From: JAVVHE01 sp032249695
Lineage (GTDB): Bacteria; Pseudomonadota; Alphaproteobacteria; Sphingomonadales; Sphingomonadaceae
Length of the DNA: 32,654 nucleotides
Assembly (NCBI GenBank): GCA_032249695.1
Contig: JAVVHE010000026.1
Span: 1 to 32,654, forward strand
Reading direction: 5' to 3'
In this document: one piece after another, positions 21,057 to 29,012 of the stretch
Numbering within the stretch: the first letter of the stretch is position 1
How the letters are laid out: every line of letters begins with the position of its first letter
The notes under the pieces: generated by a model
The model's database searches: none
The model's input: the letters and a program-made list of their open reading frames with translations, nothing else
What the model was told of the DNA's origin: nothing
Translations under genes and position numbers: made by a program

Positions 21057-23507
21057 ATGCGCCTGAATACGACCACCAGCCTCGCCGCGATCGCGGCGGT
21101 GCTTGCCGCCGCGCCTGCGTTTGCTGCGGACCAGCCCGCCGCGCCCGCAGGCGCCGCGACGGGCACCTCGGCCGACGCAGACGCGACGCAGGAAATCGTG
21201 GTCACCGCGCAGAAGCGCACGCAGAACATCCAATCTGTGCCGATTGCGGTCAGCGTCGTCTCGGGCGATGCGCTGAACAAGATCGGCGCGCTCAATATCG
21301 AAAATGTCCAGTATCTCGTGCCGTCGCTCAATTTCCGGAAGTCGGGCACGTCGATCAACCAGTCGATCTTCCTGCGCGGCGTCGGCACGGCGACCTTCTC
21401 GATCGCCGGTGAGCCGAGCGTTTCGACCGTGCTCGATGGCGTAGTCCTTTCGCGCCAGGGCGAGGCGTTCACCGATCTTGCCGACATCGAACGTATCGAG
21501 GTGCTGCGCGGGCCGCAGGGCACGCTGTTCGGCAAGAACTCGTCGGCGGGCGTCATCAATATCGTCACCAAGCGGCCCACCTCGCAGTTCGGCGGCTATG
21601 TCGAGGCGAGCTATTTCAGCGAGAGCGAGGTGCGGCTGAAGGGCGTGGTGAACATCCCAATCAGCGACACCATCCGAACGCGCATCACGGGATTCGGTGC
21701 GCGCTGGGACGGCAACATCTATAACCAGGCCGTCAACAAGCAGGTGAACGGCTACAGCCACTGGGGCGTGCGCGGCGTCACCGAAGTCGACGTGACTCCC
21801 AGCCTGCTCGCGACCTTCATCGCCGACTATCACCGCAACCGCGATAATTGCTGCGCCGAGGTGATCGGCTCCACCCCGCTCATCAATATCAACCCCGCCG
21901 GGCAGAATCTCGCGTCGAATTACGTTCCCTCGCCGCTTGCAGCCGTGCTGCCCGCGCAGCGCGGAGACCTGACGCGGCGCGACGCGCAGAATCTCATCAC
22001 TCGCACCGAGGAGGACGGCTGGGGCTTCTCGCTGCAACTCGATCAGAAACTGGGCGATCATGTGCTGACCTCGATCAGCGCCTACCGCCGCTGGGACAAC
22101 CGCGAAATCCGCGACGGCGATTTCCTGCCGCAGGCCTATACGCAGGCCAACCAGCTGCACGATGACGGTCCGCAATCGGGCGACACCTTCACCCAGGAAC
22201 TGCGCATCACCTCGCCGGGCAATCGGCCCCTCACCTACACGATCGGTGCGTTCTATTATTATGCCGACACGGTTCGCACCTTCACGCGGCGCGATGTGAT
22301 CTGCTCGGCTGTGACAGGTGCGCCGACGACAACCCAGGCGATTCCCTGCGGATCGGCGCTCGCCAACCCGTCGACCGCGCCGTTCGGCTCGGCCTTTTTC
22401 GGGTCGACATTCAACAACTACGCGATCTACGCCGATGGCGCGCTGAAGCTGACGCCGGGCTGGCGGCTGATCGGCGGCTTGCGCTTCACGCGTGACGAGC
22501 TGAACGTGTTCCACAGCCGCGTATCGAGCGTCACTCCGAATGCTGCGCCGGGGATACAGCCCAATTTCGATCAGGGCGTCGCGAACAGCGCGGGTCCGGG
22601 CCTACCCAACGGCAACCCGGCACTTTCGAACGGTGTGCCGTTCCGCGCCAACACCAGCGCGCAGAACTTGAGCGGCCGGTTCGGCACGCAGATCGACATC
22701 GACCGCGACGTGATGTTCTATGCCACATGGTCACGCGGCTATAAGGGCCCGGCGTATAATATCTTCTTCAACCTGACCGCGAACCAGACCAACACCATCG
22801 CGCCCGAAGAGTCGGACAGTTTCGAGCTTGGCCTGAAGAACACGCTGTTCGGTGGCAAGCTGATCCTGAACGTCGCGGGCTATCTTGCGATTTACGACAA
22901 TTTCCAAGCCAATAACCCAGACGTCGTGCAGGGGGTGCTGACGACGCGCTTCACCAACGCGGGCCGCGTCTCGACGCGCGGGTTCGAGCTTGACGCGCTG
23001 TTCCGCCCGTCGCGCGATTTCTCGGCCTCGTTCGGCGCAGCCTATACCGACGCGCATGTCGATCAGTTCAAGCCGCCGGTCGGCGGCTCCACCACCGGCG
23101 TCATTCCGCAGGGGACGGTGTTGGGCTATGCGCCGACGTGGCGGCTGACCGGCGGGCTCGATTACCGCATCCGCACCGGGGGCGCGGTCGATTTCGCTCT
23201 GGGCGCGCAGGCGAGCTATCAGTCGAGCCAGCTGTCGCAGTTCGATGTGAACCCGCTGATCCGCGCCGCGACCACGATCCGCGCCTACAGCCTCTTCGAT
23301 CTGTCGGCGGCAGTGTTATCGGCCAACGATCGCTGGCGTGTCACGTTCTTCGCGCGCAACCTGTTCGATGAGAGCTTCGCGGCATCGATCGCCAGCGGCG
23401 GCCCGGGCGCTGCGATCTCGCCCGACGGCCGCGTCGGCGGGCTGCGCTACATCATCCCGCGCGAGGCAGATCGCTATTTCGGCGTGACCGGCCGCTTCAA
23501 CTTCTGA
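21057..23507 (+). CDS. TonB-dependent outer-membrane receptor
   Basis: An 816-residue outer-membrane transporter that uses TonB/ExbBD energy. A signal peptide (MRLNTTTSLAAIAAVLAAAP, cleavage near AFA|ADQ) precedes a TonB-box-like EIVVTAQKR, the plug (VPIAVSVVSG to GVINIVTKRP, with LRGPQGTLFGKNSSAG) and a 22-strand-type barrel ending in the usual aromatic terminus YFGVTGRFNF. The start is ATG 21057 with GGAG 7 nt upstream; the in-frame ATG 22 codons earlier lacks a site. Substrate is unknown: the sequence belongs to the large sphingomonad group often called pesticin/siderophore receptors. Its place 146 bp after glpK makes uptake of a sulfoquinovosyl glyceride a reasonable hypothesis only. Confidence 0.93.
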   Translation: MRLNTTTSLAAIAAVLAAAPAFAADQPAAPAGAATGTSADADATQEIVVTAQKRTQNIQSVPIAVSVVSGDALNKIGALNIENVQYLVPSLNFRKSGTSINQSIFLRGVGTATFSIAGEPSVSTVLDGVVLSRQGEAFTDLADIERIEVLRGPQGTLFGKNSSAGVINIVTKRPTSQFGGYVEASYFSESEVRLKGVVNIPISDTIRTRITGFGARWDGNIYNQAVNKQVNGYSHWGVRGVTEVDVTPSLLATFIADYHRNRDNCCAEVIGSTPLININPAGQNLASNYVPSPLAAVLPAQRGDLTRRDAQNLITRTEEDGWGFSLQLDQKLGDHVLTSISAYRRWDNREIRDGDFLPQAYTQANQLHDDGPQSGDTFTQELRITSPGNRPLTYTIGAFYYYADTVRTFTRRDVICSAVTGAPTTTQAIPCGSALANPSTAPFGSAFFGSTFNNYAIYADGALKLTPGWRLIGGLRFTRDELNVFHSRVSSVTPNAAPGIQPNFDQGVANSAGPGLPNGNPALSNGVPFRANTSAQNLSGRFGTQIDIDRDVMFYATWSRGYKGPAYNIFFNLTANQTNTIAPEESDSFELGLKNTLFGGKLILNVAGYLAIYDNFQANNPDVVQGVLTTRFTNAGRVSTRGFELDALFRPSRDFSASFGAAYTDAHVDQFKPPVGGSTTGVIPQGTVLGYAPTWRLTGGLDYRIRTGGAVDFALGAQASYQSSQLSQFDVNPLIRAATTIRAYSLFDLSAAVLSANDRWRVTFFARNLFDESFAASIASGGPGAAISPDGRVGGLRYIIPREADRYFGVTGRFNF

Positions 23508-23558
23508 GGCGGGTTGGGCCGGGGAGCCAATTGGCAGCCCCCGGCCCCCTCCCCCCAC

Positions 23559-24032
23559 TCAACCCTGCGCGATCGTCAGCAGCGTGCCCGCCGCGATCGC
23601 CACGCCATAGGGCAGTCGGCTGTGGCGGTTGAGCAGATGCTTCGGATCGCCCGAAGCAACCGCCGCCGAGAGCACGCGCCGTCCGACCACCGCGAGCGCC
23701 AGCAGCAGGAAGCCGGAGATTGCGACTGCGAGCAGCATCCGCGGCAGGTGGGCAACATCGACCCACAGCGCAGCCGCGGCGAGCAGCTTGGCGTCGCCGC
23801 CGCCGAACGCTCCGACCGCAAACAGCGCGACACCGAGGCCGAGCGCGATCGCGCCCGCGCCGAGATGGCTTTGCCAGCTTCCGGCTAGCCCGCCCATGAG
23901 CGCGGCGCAGGCGAACAGCGCGATCACTCCGATTACGGTGAGGTTAGAAATTCTCAAACGCCACACATCCTCGGCTGCCGCGGCCGCCAGACACAGTGCC
24001 AAAGCGGCTGGAAACAGGGTGGAAGAGGGCAT
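23559..24032 (-). CDS. cpaA: prepilin peptidase of the Tad system
   Basis: A 157-residue A24-family aspartyl protease that cleaves the Flp prepilins in the inner membrane. Both catalytic aspartates are visible: D22 in AEDVWRLRISN and D80 in FGGGDAKLLAA. There are about five hydrophobic segments and no N-methyltransferase domain, as usual for TadV/CpaA. It is the last gene of the tad run, after tadC, whereas in many loci cpaA directly follows flp. It converges with the TonB-receptor gene, 51 bp away. Confidence 0.92.
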   Translation of the reverse strand: MPSSTLFPAALALCLAAAAAEDVWRLRISNLTVIGVIALFACAALMGGLAGSWQSHLGAGAIALGLGVALFAVGAFGGGDAKLLAAAALWVDVAHLPRMLLAVAISGFLLLALAVVGRRVLSAAVASGDPKHLLNRHSRLPYGVAIAAGTLLTIAQG

Positions 24033-24074
24033 TTCGGGCTCCGAATCGGGGTGGAAACAGTGTGTTTGGAGGCA

Positions 24075-25040
24075 CTAGCCACCCATCACGGGGGCCATCT
24101 GACGGATGAAACTGATCGCGGCGGGGATCATGAACACGCCGATGATCGTCGGCAGCATGAAGCAAACTAGCGGAATCGACAGCAGCACGGGCAGCTTGTG
24201 CGCCTTCTCCTCCGCCCGCATCCGCCGCCGCTCCCGCATCTCCGCCGCATAAATCCGCAACGTTTGCGAGATGGACGAGCCGAGTGCTTCGGACTGGATC
24301 AGAAGCGTCGTAAAACTGCGGATTTCCTCGATATGGCAGCGATCGGCCATCGCGCGCAGCGCGTCGGCTCGGCTGCGCCCGGCGCGAAGCTGGAGCGTGA
24401 GCATCGCGAATTGCTCGCCCAGAAGTGGCTGGCTCTGAGCGATTTCGCCGCCGACACGGCCGAACGCTGCATCGACGCCCAGTCCGGCTTCGACGCACAC
24501 GAGCAGCAGATCCAGCGCGTCGGGAAAGCCGTTGAACAGCATCGTCCCGCGTTCCTTGACCTTCATGCCAACGTAGACCTTGGGAAGCATCCAGCCCAAA
24601 AACGCCGCACCGCTTGCCTTCATATACAGGTCAGAGAAGGAGGGGGGTTCGGGTGAGAGCGAGTTCACGCCCATGTAGAGCGCGGGTAGCGTCAGCGTGA
24701 AGATGATGCGCGCAAGTGTGTACAGCTTCGGCGCATCAGGATGCGTGAAGCCGGCAGCGTTCAACTTCTCGCGTATCGTGCCGGACTTCTTCTTGTCTTC
24801 GTCCAGTGAAACGCCCAGCTTCTCCACTTTCCGGACCAGTTCCGCCCAGAAGGTCGTGTCATGATCGCGCCGCAGCGAGGTCCGCGCTTCCGGGGCGACG
24901 GTGAAGGCACCAGGCTCGCCCGCCAACCGCCGCGACACGGCGCGCTTGGCGAACAGGCCCGGCAAGAGACCGAGCGCCAGCAGCATGACCGTTGCAAACG
25001 CGAGGACCGACAGCAGCAACGGAGACGTCAGCGCCGCCAT
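24075..25040 (-). CDS. tadC: Tad inner-membrane platform protein TadC
   Basis: A 321-residue protein of the T2SF/GspF family that, with TadB, forms the inner-membrane platform of the Flp pilus machine. It has an N-terminal membrane segment (8-30), a cytoplasmic stretch with the T2SF core (FPDALDLLLVCVEAGLGVDAAFGRV to SFTTLLIQSEALGSSISQTLR), and C-terminal hydrophobic helices (VLLSIPLVCFMLPTIIGVFM). It follows tadB by 3 bp and precedes cpaA by 42 bp. Confidence 0.95.
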   Translation of the reverse strand: MAALTSPLLLSVLAFATVMLLALGLLPGLFAKRAVSRRLAGEPGAFTVAPEARTSLRRDHDTTFWAELVRKVEKLGVSLDEDKKKSGTIREKLNAAGFTHPDAPKLYTLARIIFTLTLPALYMGVNSLSPEPPSFSDLYMKASGAAFLGWMLPKVYVGMKVKERGTMLFNGFPDALDLLLVCVEAGLGVDAAFGRVGGEIAQSQPLLGEQFAMLTLQLRAGRSRADALRAMADRCHIEEIRSFTTLLIQSEALGSSISQTLRIYAAEMRERRRMRAEEKAHKLPVLLSIPLVCFMLPTIIGVFMIPAAISFIRQMAPVMGG

Positions 25041-25043
25041 ATT

Positions 25044-26039
25044 CTAGACCTTCAGGTCGGTGATTTTATTCATGATCGTGATACCGACGAAGAACAATAT
25101 CAGTACTCCACCAAACAGAGGCAGGAATAAGGGATCTCCGGCGACATCCATATAATATTCCGGCTTACTACTGAAGGTACTGGCAAAGCCAAAAATCGGG
25201 AGCGCAGTTAGCATCCGCGCCGACATCCGTCCTTCTGAACTCAGCGCCCGTACCTTCAGCACCATGCTGTGTCGATCACGGATCACTTGGTTCAGGTTTG
25301 CGAGCACTTCCGATAGATTACCGCCCGTTTCCGACTGCACCGATACGCACACGACGAACATATCGACGTCAGCCAGCTTCAATCGCTGCGCCATATTGCC
25401 AAGCGCTTCTTTCAGGTCGAGGCCGTATGTGATCTCGTCAAAGACGATACCGAATTCGGAGCCGATCGGGTCCGGCAGTTCTTTCGTCAGCAAATCGAGC
25501 GCCGACGAGATCGGATGCCCGGCGCGCAGGCCGCGGACGAAGACGTCGAGTGCGGTCGGAAACTGCGCCTCCAGCTTTTTGATGCGCCGGTCCCGCAACC
25601 GCCCGAGCGCGAGGAGCGGTAGTCCGATGCTCGTGCCGCCAGCAAAGACAAACACAAGCAGCGCGCCACTCGGCGACGATAGCATTCCGAAGTCGGAACC
25701 GAGATAAGTGCCGACGCCAAGCATCACGACAAAGCCGACCGCCATCAGCCCCAGGAACTTGGGCGCCGTGATGCGCAGGCCTGCCTGGCCAAGCTTGAGG
25801 TCGAACCCTTCGAGCACGCGGCTAGAGATGCCCTGCGCGCTGCCACCCGCGGGGCGTCGGCGCAGCAACTCAAGCACCTCCGAGCGATCATAGCCCGCGT
25901 CGAGTAGCTCAAGCCGACGGTTTACGCGTCTGCGTGCGCCCTGAATGTCGCGCACATAAACGTAGAAAAACTCCACCGTGAACAACACCGCCACAAACAC
26001 GGCGACCAGCAGCGCTGCGCGCAGCACGTCGGGAGTCAT
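25044..26039 (-). CDS. tadB: Tad inner-membrane platform protein TadB
   Basis: A 331-residue GspF-like platform protein. An N-terminal helix (7-27), two central hydrophobic segments (about 95-140), the T2SF core (FPTALDVFVRGLRAGHPISSALDLL to VQSETGGNLSEVLANLNQVIRDR) and a C-terminal helix pair fit TadB. Its ATG overlaps the cpaF stop (ATGA). The 3' part of the gene is much less GC-rich than the surroundings: 25081-25200 is about 46% G+C by hand count, against about 68% in a stretch of cpaF. The reason is unknown; membrane-protein codons explain only part. Confidence 0.95.
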   Translation of the reverse strand: MTPDVLRAALLVAVFVAVLFTVEFFYVYVRDIQGARRRVNRRLELLDAGYDRSEVLELLRRRPAGGSAQGISSRVLEGFDLKLGQAGLRITAPKFLGLMAVGFVVMLGVGTYLGSDFGMLSSPSGALLVFVFAGGTSIGLPLLALGRLRDRRIKKLEAQFPTALDVFVRGLRAGHPISSALDLLTKELPDPIGSEFGIVFDEITYGLDLKEALGNMAQRLKLADVDMFVVCVSVQSETGGNLSEVLANLNQVIRDRHSMVLKVRALSSEGRMSARMLTALPIFGFASTFSSKPEYYMDVAGDPLFLPLFGGVLILFFVGITIMNKITDLKV

Positions 26040-27436
26040 GCCTCGGCTCCCAGGTCGCGGTCGGGGTTGAACAGCTCGGGCGAAAGCTTGCCGCCACGAG
26101 CGGTGATATAGTCCATGAACTTCGGCCGGACGCCGGTCGCCTCGAAGCGGCCAAGAATCGCGCCATCCGCTCCGCGCCCGGTGCGGCGAAAGCGGAAGAT
26201 CTCCTGCATGGTGACGACATCGCCTTCCATGCCGGTGATCTCGCTGACGCTCGTCATGCGGCGCTTGCCGTCGCTCATACGCTCGAGCTGCAGGATCACG
26301 TGCACCGCGCTCGCGATCTGCATGCGCGCGGCGCGTGGGCTGATTTCCAGCCCGCTCATGCCGATCATCTGCTCGAGGCGGCCCAGCCCGTCGCGCGGGG
26401 TGTTGGCGTGAATCGTCGTCATCGATCCGTCGTGGCCGGTGTTCATCGATTGCAGCACGTCGAACGCCTCGCCGCCGCGCGTCTCACCCAGGATGATGCG
26501 GTCGGGTCGCATACGCAGCGAGTTCTTGACGAGGTCGCGCATCGTCACCTCGCCGCGGCCTTCCATGTTGGGCGGCCGCGTTTCCAGGCGGCAGACATGG
26601 ACCTGCTGCAGTTGAAGCTCGGCCGAGTCCTCGATCGTGACGATGCGCTCGTCGGGCTCGATGAACGTCGACAGCGCGTTCAGCATCGTCGTCTTGCCCG
26701 AACCGGTGCCGCCAGACACAATAATATTGCGCCGACAGCGGACGACTTCTTTCAGCACCTCGGACACAGCGCGCGGCACCGATCCGCGGCAGATCATCTC
26801 TTCGAAGGTGATGGGTTTTTTTGAGAATTTTCGGATCGAAACGAGGCTGCCGTCGATCGCGAGCGGAGGGATGATCGCGTTGACGCGGCTGCCATCGGGC
26901 AGACGCGCGTCGACCATCGGCGAGGCTTCGTCGACGCGGCGGCCGATCGCCGAAACGATCTTGCCGATGATCCGCTGCAAATGCTTTTCGTCGCGGAACT
27001 TGACTCGAGTGAGTTCCAGTTTGCCGCGCCGCTCCACCCACACCTGATAGGGGCCGTTCACCAGAATGTCGGCGACGGCCTCGTCCTTCAGCAGTGGCTC
27101 CAGCGGACCAAGACCGATCAATTCGTCGACGATCTCATCGGCAAGATTTCGCCGTTCCAGCGCGTTCAGCAAGTGACTTTTCTGGTGCAGCTGCTCATTC
27201 ACCAGCTCAGCGACTTCGGCAGCGATCTGCTCGCGCGACATCGTCTCCAGCGCGGCGAGGTTCATCAGGCCGAGCAGCTCCTGATGGATGCTGACCTTCA
27301 GATCCATGTAGTCGTTCGTTGGCTGCAAGATCGGCGCGGCGGCGACGCGCGGCGCCGGTTGCGTCGACACGGGCGGGGGCGGCGGCGGGGTCTCGGGCGT
27401 ACGGCCGTTGAGCTTGCGCGGGGCGATGTTCCACAT
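26036..27436 (-). CDS. cpaF: Tad pilus assembly ATPase
   Basis: A 466-residue secretion ATPase (TadA/CpaF, VirB11-GspE superfamily) that powers Flp pilus extension and probably retraction. The N-terminus has a poly-proline linker (17-22). The ATPase core shows Walker A GGTGSGKTT (242-250), the Asp-box IVTIEDSAEL (265-274), Walker B DRIILGETRGGEA (312-324) and the His-box GHDGSMTTIHANT (334-346). The start is ATG 27436, six bases after the cpaE stop. Confidence 0.97.
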   Translation of the reverse strand: MWNIAPRKLNGRTPETPPPPPPVSTQPAPRVAAAPILQPTNDYMDLKVSIHQELLGLMNLAALETMSREQIAAEVAELVNEQLHQKSHLLNALERRNLADEIVDELIGLGPLEPLLKDEAVADILVNGPYQVWVERRGKLELTRVKFRDEKHLQRIIGKIVSAIGRRVDEASPMVDARLPDGSRVNAIIPPLAIDGSLVSIRKFSKKPITFEEMICRGSVPRAVSEVLKEVVRCRRNIIVSGGTGSGKTTMLNALSTFIEPDERIVTIEDSAELQLQQVHVCRLETRPPNMEGRGEVTMRDLVKNSLRMRPDRIILGETRGGEAFDVLQSMNTGHDGSMTTIHANTPRDGLGRLEQMIGMSGLEISPRAARMQIASAVHVILQLERMSDGKRRMTSVSEITGMEGDVVTMQEIFRFRRTGRGADGAILGRFEATGVRPKFMDYITARGGKLSPELFNPDRDLGAEA

Positions 27437-27442
27437 CGGCGC

Positions 27443-28660
27443 TTACTCCCCAATCTGCGCCAGCCGGGCTTCGATCGTCCCGGCCAGCCCGTTCAGGTCT
27501 TTGACCACGCGCGCCTTCGGGGCGATCTCGCTCAGCGGGCGGCCTTGGTCGATCGCAGCGCTGACGTTGCGATAGTCGTTGCTAATGACCGCATCGAACT
27601 TGCGGCCCAGCGCGCGCTCAATCTCCTCCAAGCTGACGGTGGTGAACCAGCCGCGCGCGTGGCGGTTGGCGACGACCAGCATCTCCAAATCGCCCAGGCC
27701 CTGCGCCTTCAGCAGGTCGAGCCGCCGCCGCGCCTGACGGATTGCGGGCACGCTGAGCTCGGTCACCAAGATCGACAGGTTGGATCCGGCCAGCAGCTGC
27801 ACCGCCCAGTTGGTCCACGCGCAGGGCAGGTCGGCGATGATCACGTCGAACTCGCGCAGCGCCAACCCCATCGCGTTCAGCACGACGTCGCCCGAGATTG
27901 CCTCGAGCGGCAGCAGCACAGGGGGGGCGGCGATCAGGTTGAGGCCGGTCGCGTGTGCCTTGACGATCGATCGCACCAGCGCGCCATCGAGGCGCGAGCC
28001 GACCGCGAGCAGATCGCCCATCGTCAATGACGGCTGCATATCCAGCTGGATGGCGGCGGAGCCGGTCTGGATGTCGAGGTCGATCAGACATGCCTGCCGT
28101 CCGGCCGCCTTGCCCGCGCTGGCGAGCAGGCACGCGGTCTGCGTGGCGATCGTCGTCGATCCGACCCCGCCGACGCTGCCGAACACCGAGACGAGCTTGC
28201 CCGCGCGCGCGACCTGCGTGCGCTCGGCGATGCGCTCGCCCGCGCGCTTGACGGAGGCGGCGAGTTCGTCGGCGTCAAACGGCAATGACACGACGTCGCT
28301 GACGCCCGCGTGCATCAGCGTCCGCGCGAGCGGTACGTCGAGGCCCGCGACCGCGGCGACGATCACCAGCCCCGGCTGGCCCGCCTGCAGCATCTGCAGC
28401 CGCGGGATGTCCGTCGCGCGGTCGCGCACCTCGACGATCAGCAGATCGCGCGCCGCAAGCGGCCCGACGCCGGATTCCAGCAGCTGCGCGCTCCCCGCGA
28501 AGACGGCGGCGTTGGCTCCCGCTTCGGTGAGGCGCGCGAGCGGCACCTCGTATTTGGCATCGACGACCACCGCGGCCGACAGGCGGCGCAGGCCGAGCGG
28601 GCGCGGCGCTTCGGACGCGCGCGCGACATCCTGCACCATACCCCCGTAGCGGTCGCTCAT
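27443..28660 (-). CDS. cpaE: Tad pilus localisation protein CpaE/TadZ
   Basis: A 405-residue ParA/MinD-like protein with an N-terminal receiver-like domain (up to about residue 145) and a C-terminal ATPase-like domain; it places the Tad machine at the pole. The P-loop reads GSVGGVGSTT (161-170), lacking the second lysine of active MinD proteins, which is common in this group. The start is the ATG of MSDRYGG; a GTG four codons upstream is the alternative. A seven-codon ORF ends on this ATG. The longer frame to 28741 overlaps the lipoprotein gene and looks spurious. Confidence 0.9.
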   Translation of the reverse strand: MSDRYGGMVQDVARASEAPRPLGLRRLSAAVVVDAKYEVPLARLTEAGANAAVFAGSAQLLESGVGPLAARDLLIVEVRDRATDIPRLQMLQAGQPGLVIVAAVAGLDVPLARTLMHAGVSDVVSLPFDADELAASVKRAGERIAERTQVARAGKLVSVFGSVGGVGSTTIATQTACLLASAGKAAGRQACLIDLDIQTGSAAIQLDMQPSLTMGDLLAVGSRLDGALVRSIVKAHATGLNLIAAPPVLLPLEAISGDVVLNAMGLALREFDVIIADLPCAWTNWAVQLLAGSNLSILVTELSVPAIRQARRRLDLLKAQGLGDLEMLVVANRHARGWFTTVSLEEIERALGRKFDAVISNDYRNVSAAIDQGRPLSEIAPKARVVKDLNGLAGTIEARLAQIGE

Positions 28661-28680
28661 CGCGTCGAGCACGGCGTCAT
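28661..28680 (-). other. relay mini-ORF between the cpaD-position gene and cpaE
   Basis: On the minus strand the lipoprotein gene stops in ATGA, whose ATG (28680) opens MTPCSTR. This frame closes in another ATGA whose ATG (28660) is the cpaE start. GGAGG lies 10 nt before the mini-ORF, while cpaE's ATG has no Shine-Dalgarno, so ribosomes may reach cpaE by reinitiation. No function is implied for the peptide. The mini-ORF stop extends 2 bp further, into the cpaE start. Confidence 0.4.
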
Positions 28681-29000
28681 TGCGGCGTCCCTCCGCCGCC
28701 CTGGCCGCCGCCGCCCTGGCCGGCGCCCTGGCCCCCACCATTCGCGCCGCCTGCGCCGCCCCCCATCGCCGGAATGGGCGGCTTCACGCGGTCCTTACGA
28801 TAGCGCTCCTCGGCAACCACCGTCCGGTCGGCCGGAAGCACGTCGGCGCGCGGATCATAGTGCGGATCGGGATCGACCGCCTGCGCGGCGATGTCCGTCC
28901 GCACCGCGGTCCCGATATCATAGCCGTGGGTGGCATCCAGCCGATCCGCGGAACAGCCTGCCAGCCCCAACGTGGCGGCGAAACGAATACACCTCCGCAT
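28677..29000 (-). CDS. small putative lipoprotein in the cpaD position of the tad locus
   Basis: A 107-residue protein between cpaC and cpaE, where CpaD, the outer-membrane lipoprotein partner of the secretin, is encoded in other loci. The N-terminus MRRCIRFAATLGLAGCS has a lipobox-like LAGC. The C-terminal 30 residues are almost all Gly, Gln and Ala. The mid-section (YDPRADVLPADRTVVAEERYRKDRV) is charged. It is far shorter than Caulobacter CpaD (about 220 residues), so it may be a divergent or reduced form. ATG 29000 is preferred; a GTG at 29009 is possible. Confidence 0.75.
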   Translation of the reverse strand: MRRCIRFAATLGLAGCSADRLDATHGYDIGTAVRTDIAAQAVDPDPHYDPRADVLPADRTVVAEERYRKDRVKPPIPAMGGGAGGANGGGQGAGQGGGGQGGGGTPQ

Positions 29001-29012
29001 AACAGTCACCGC

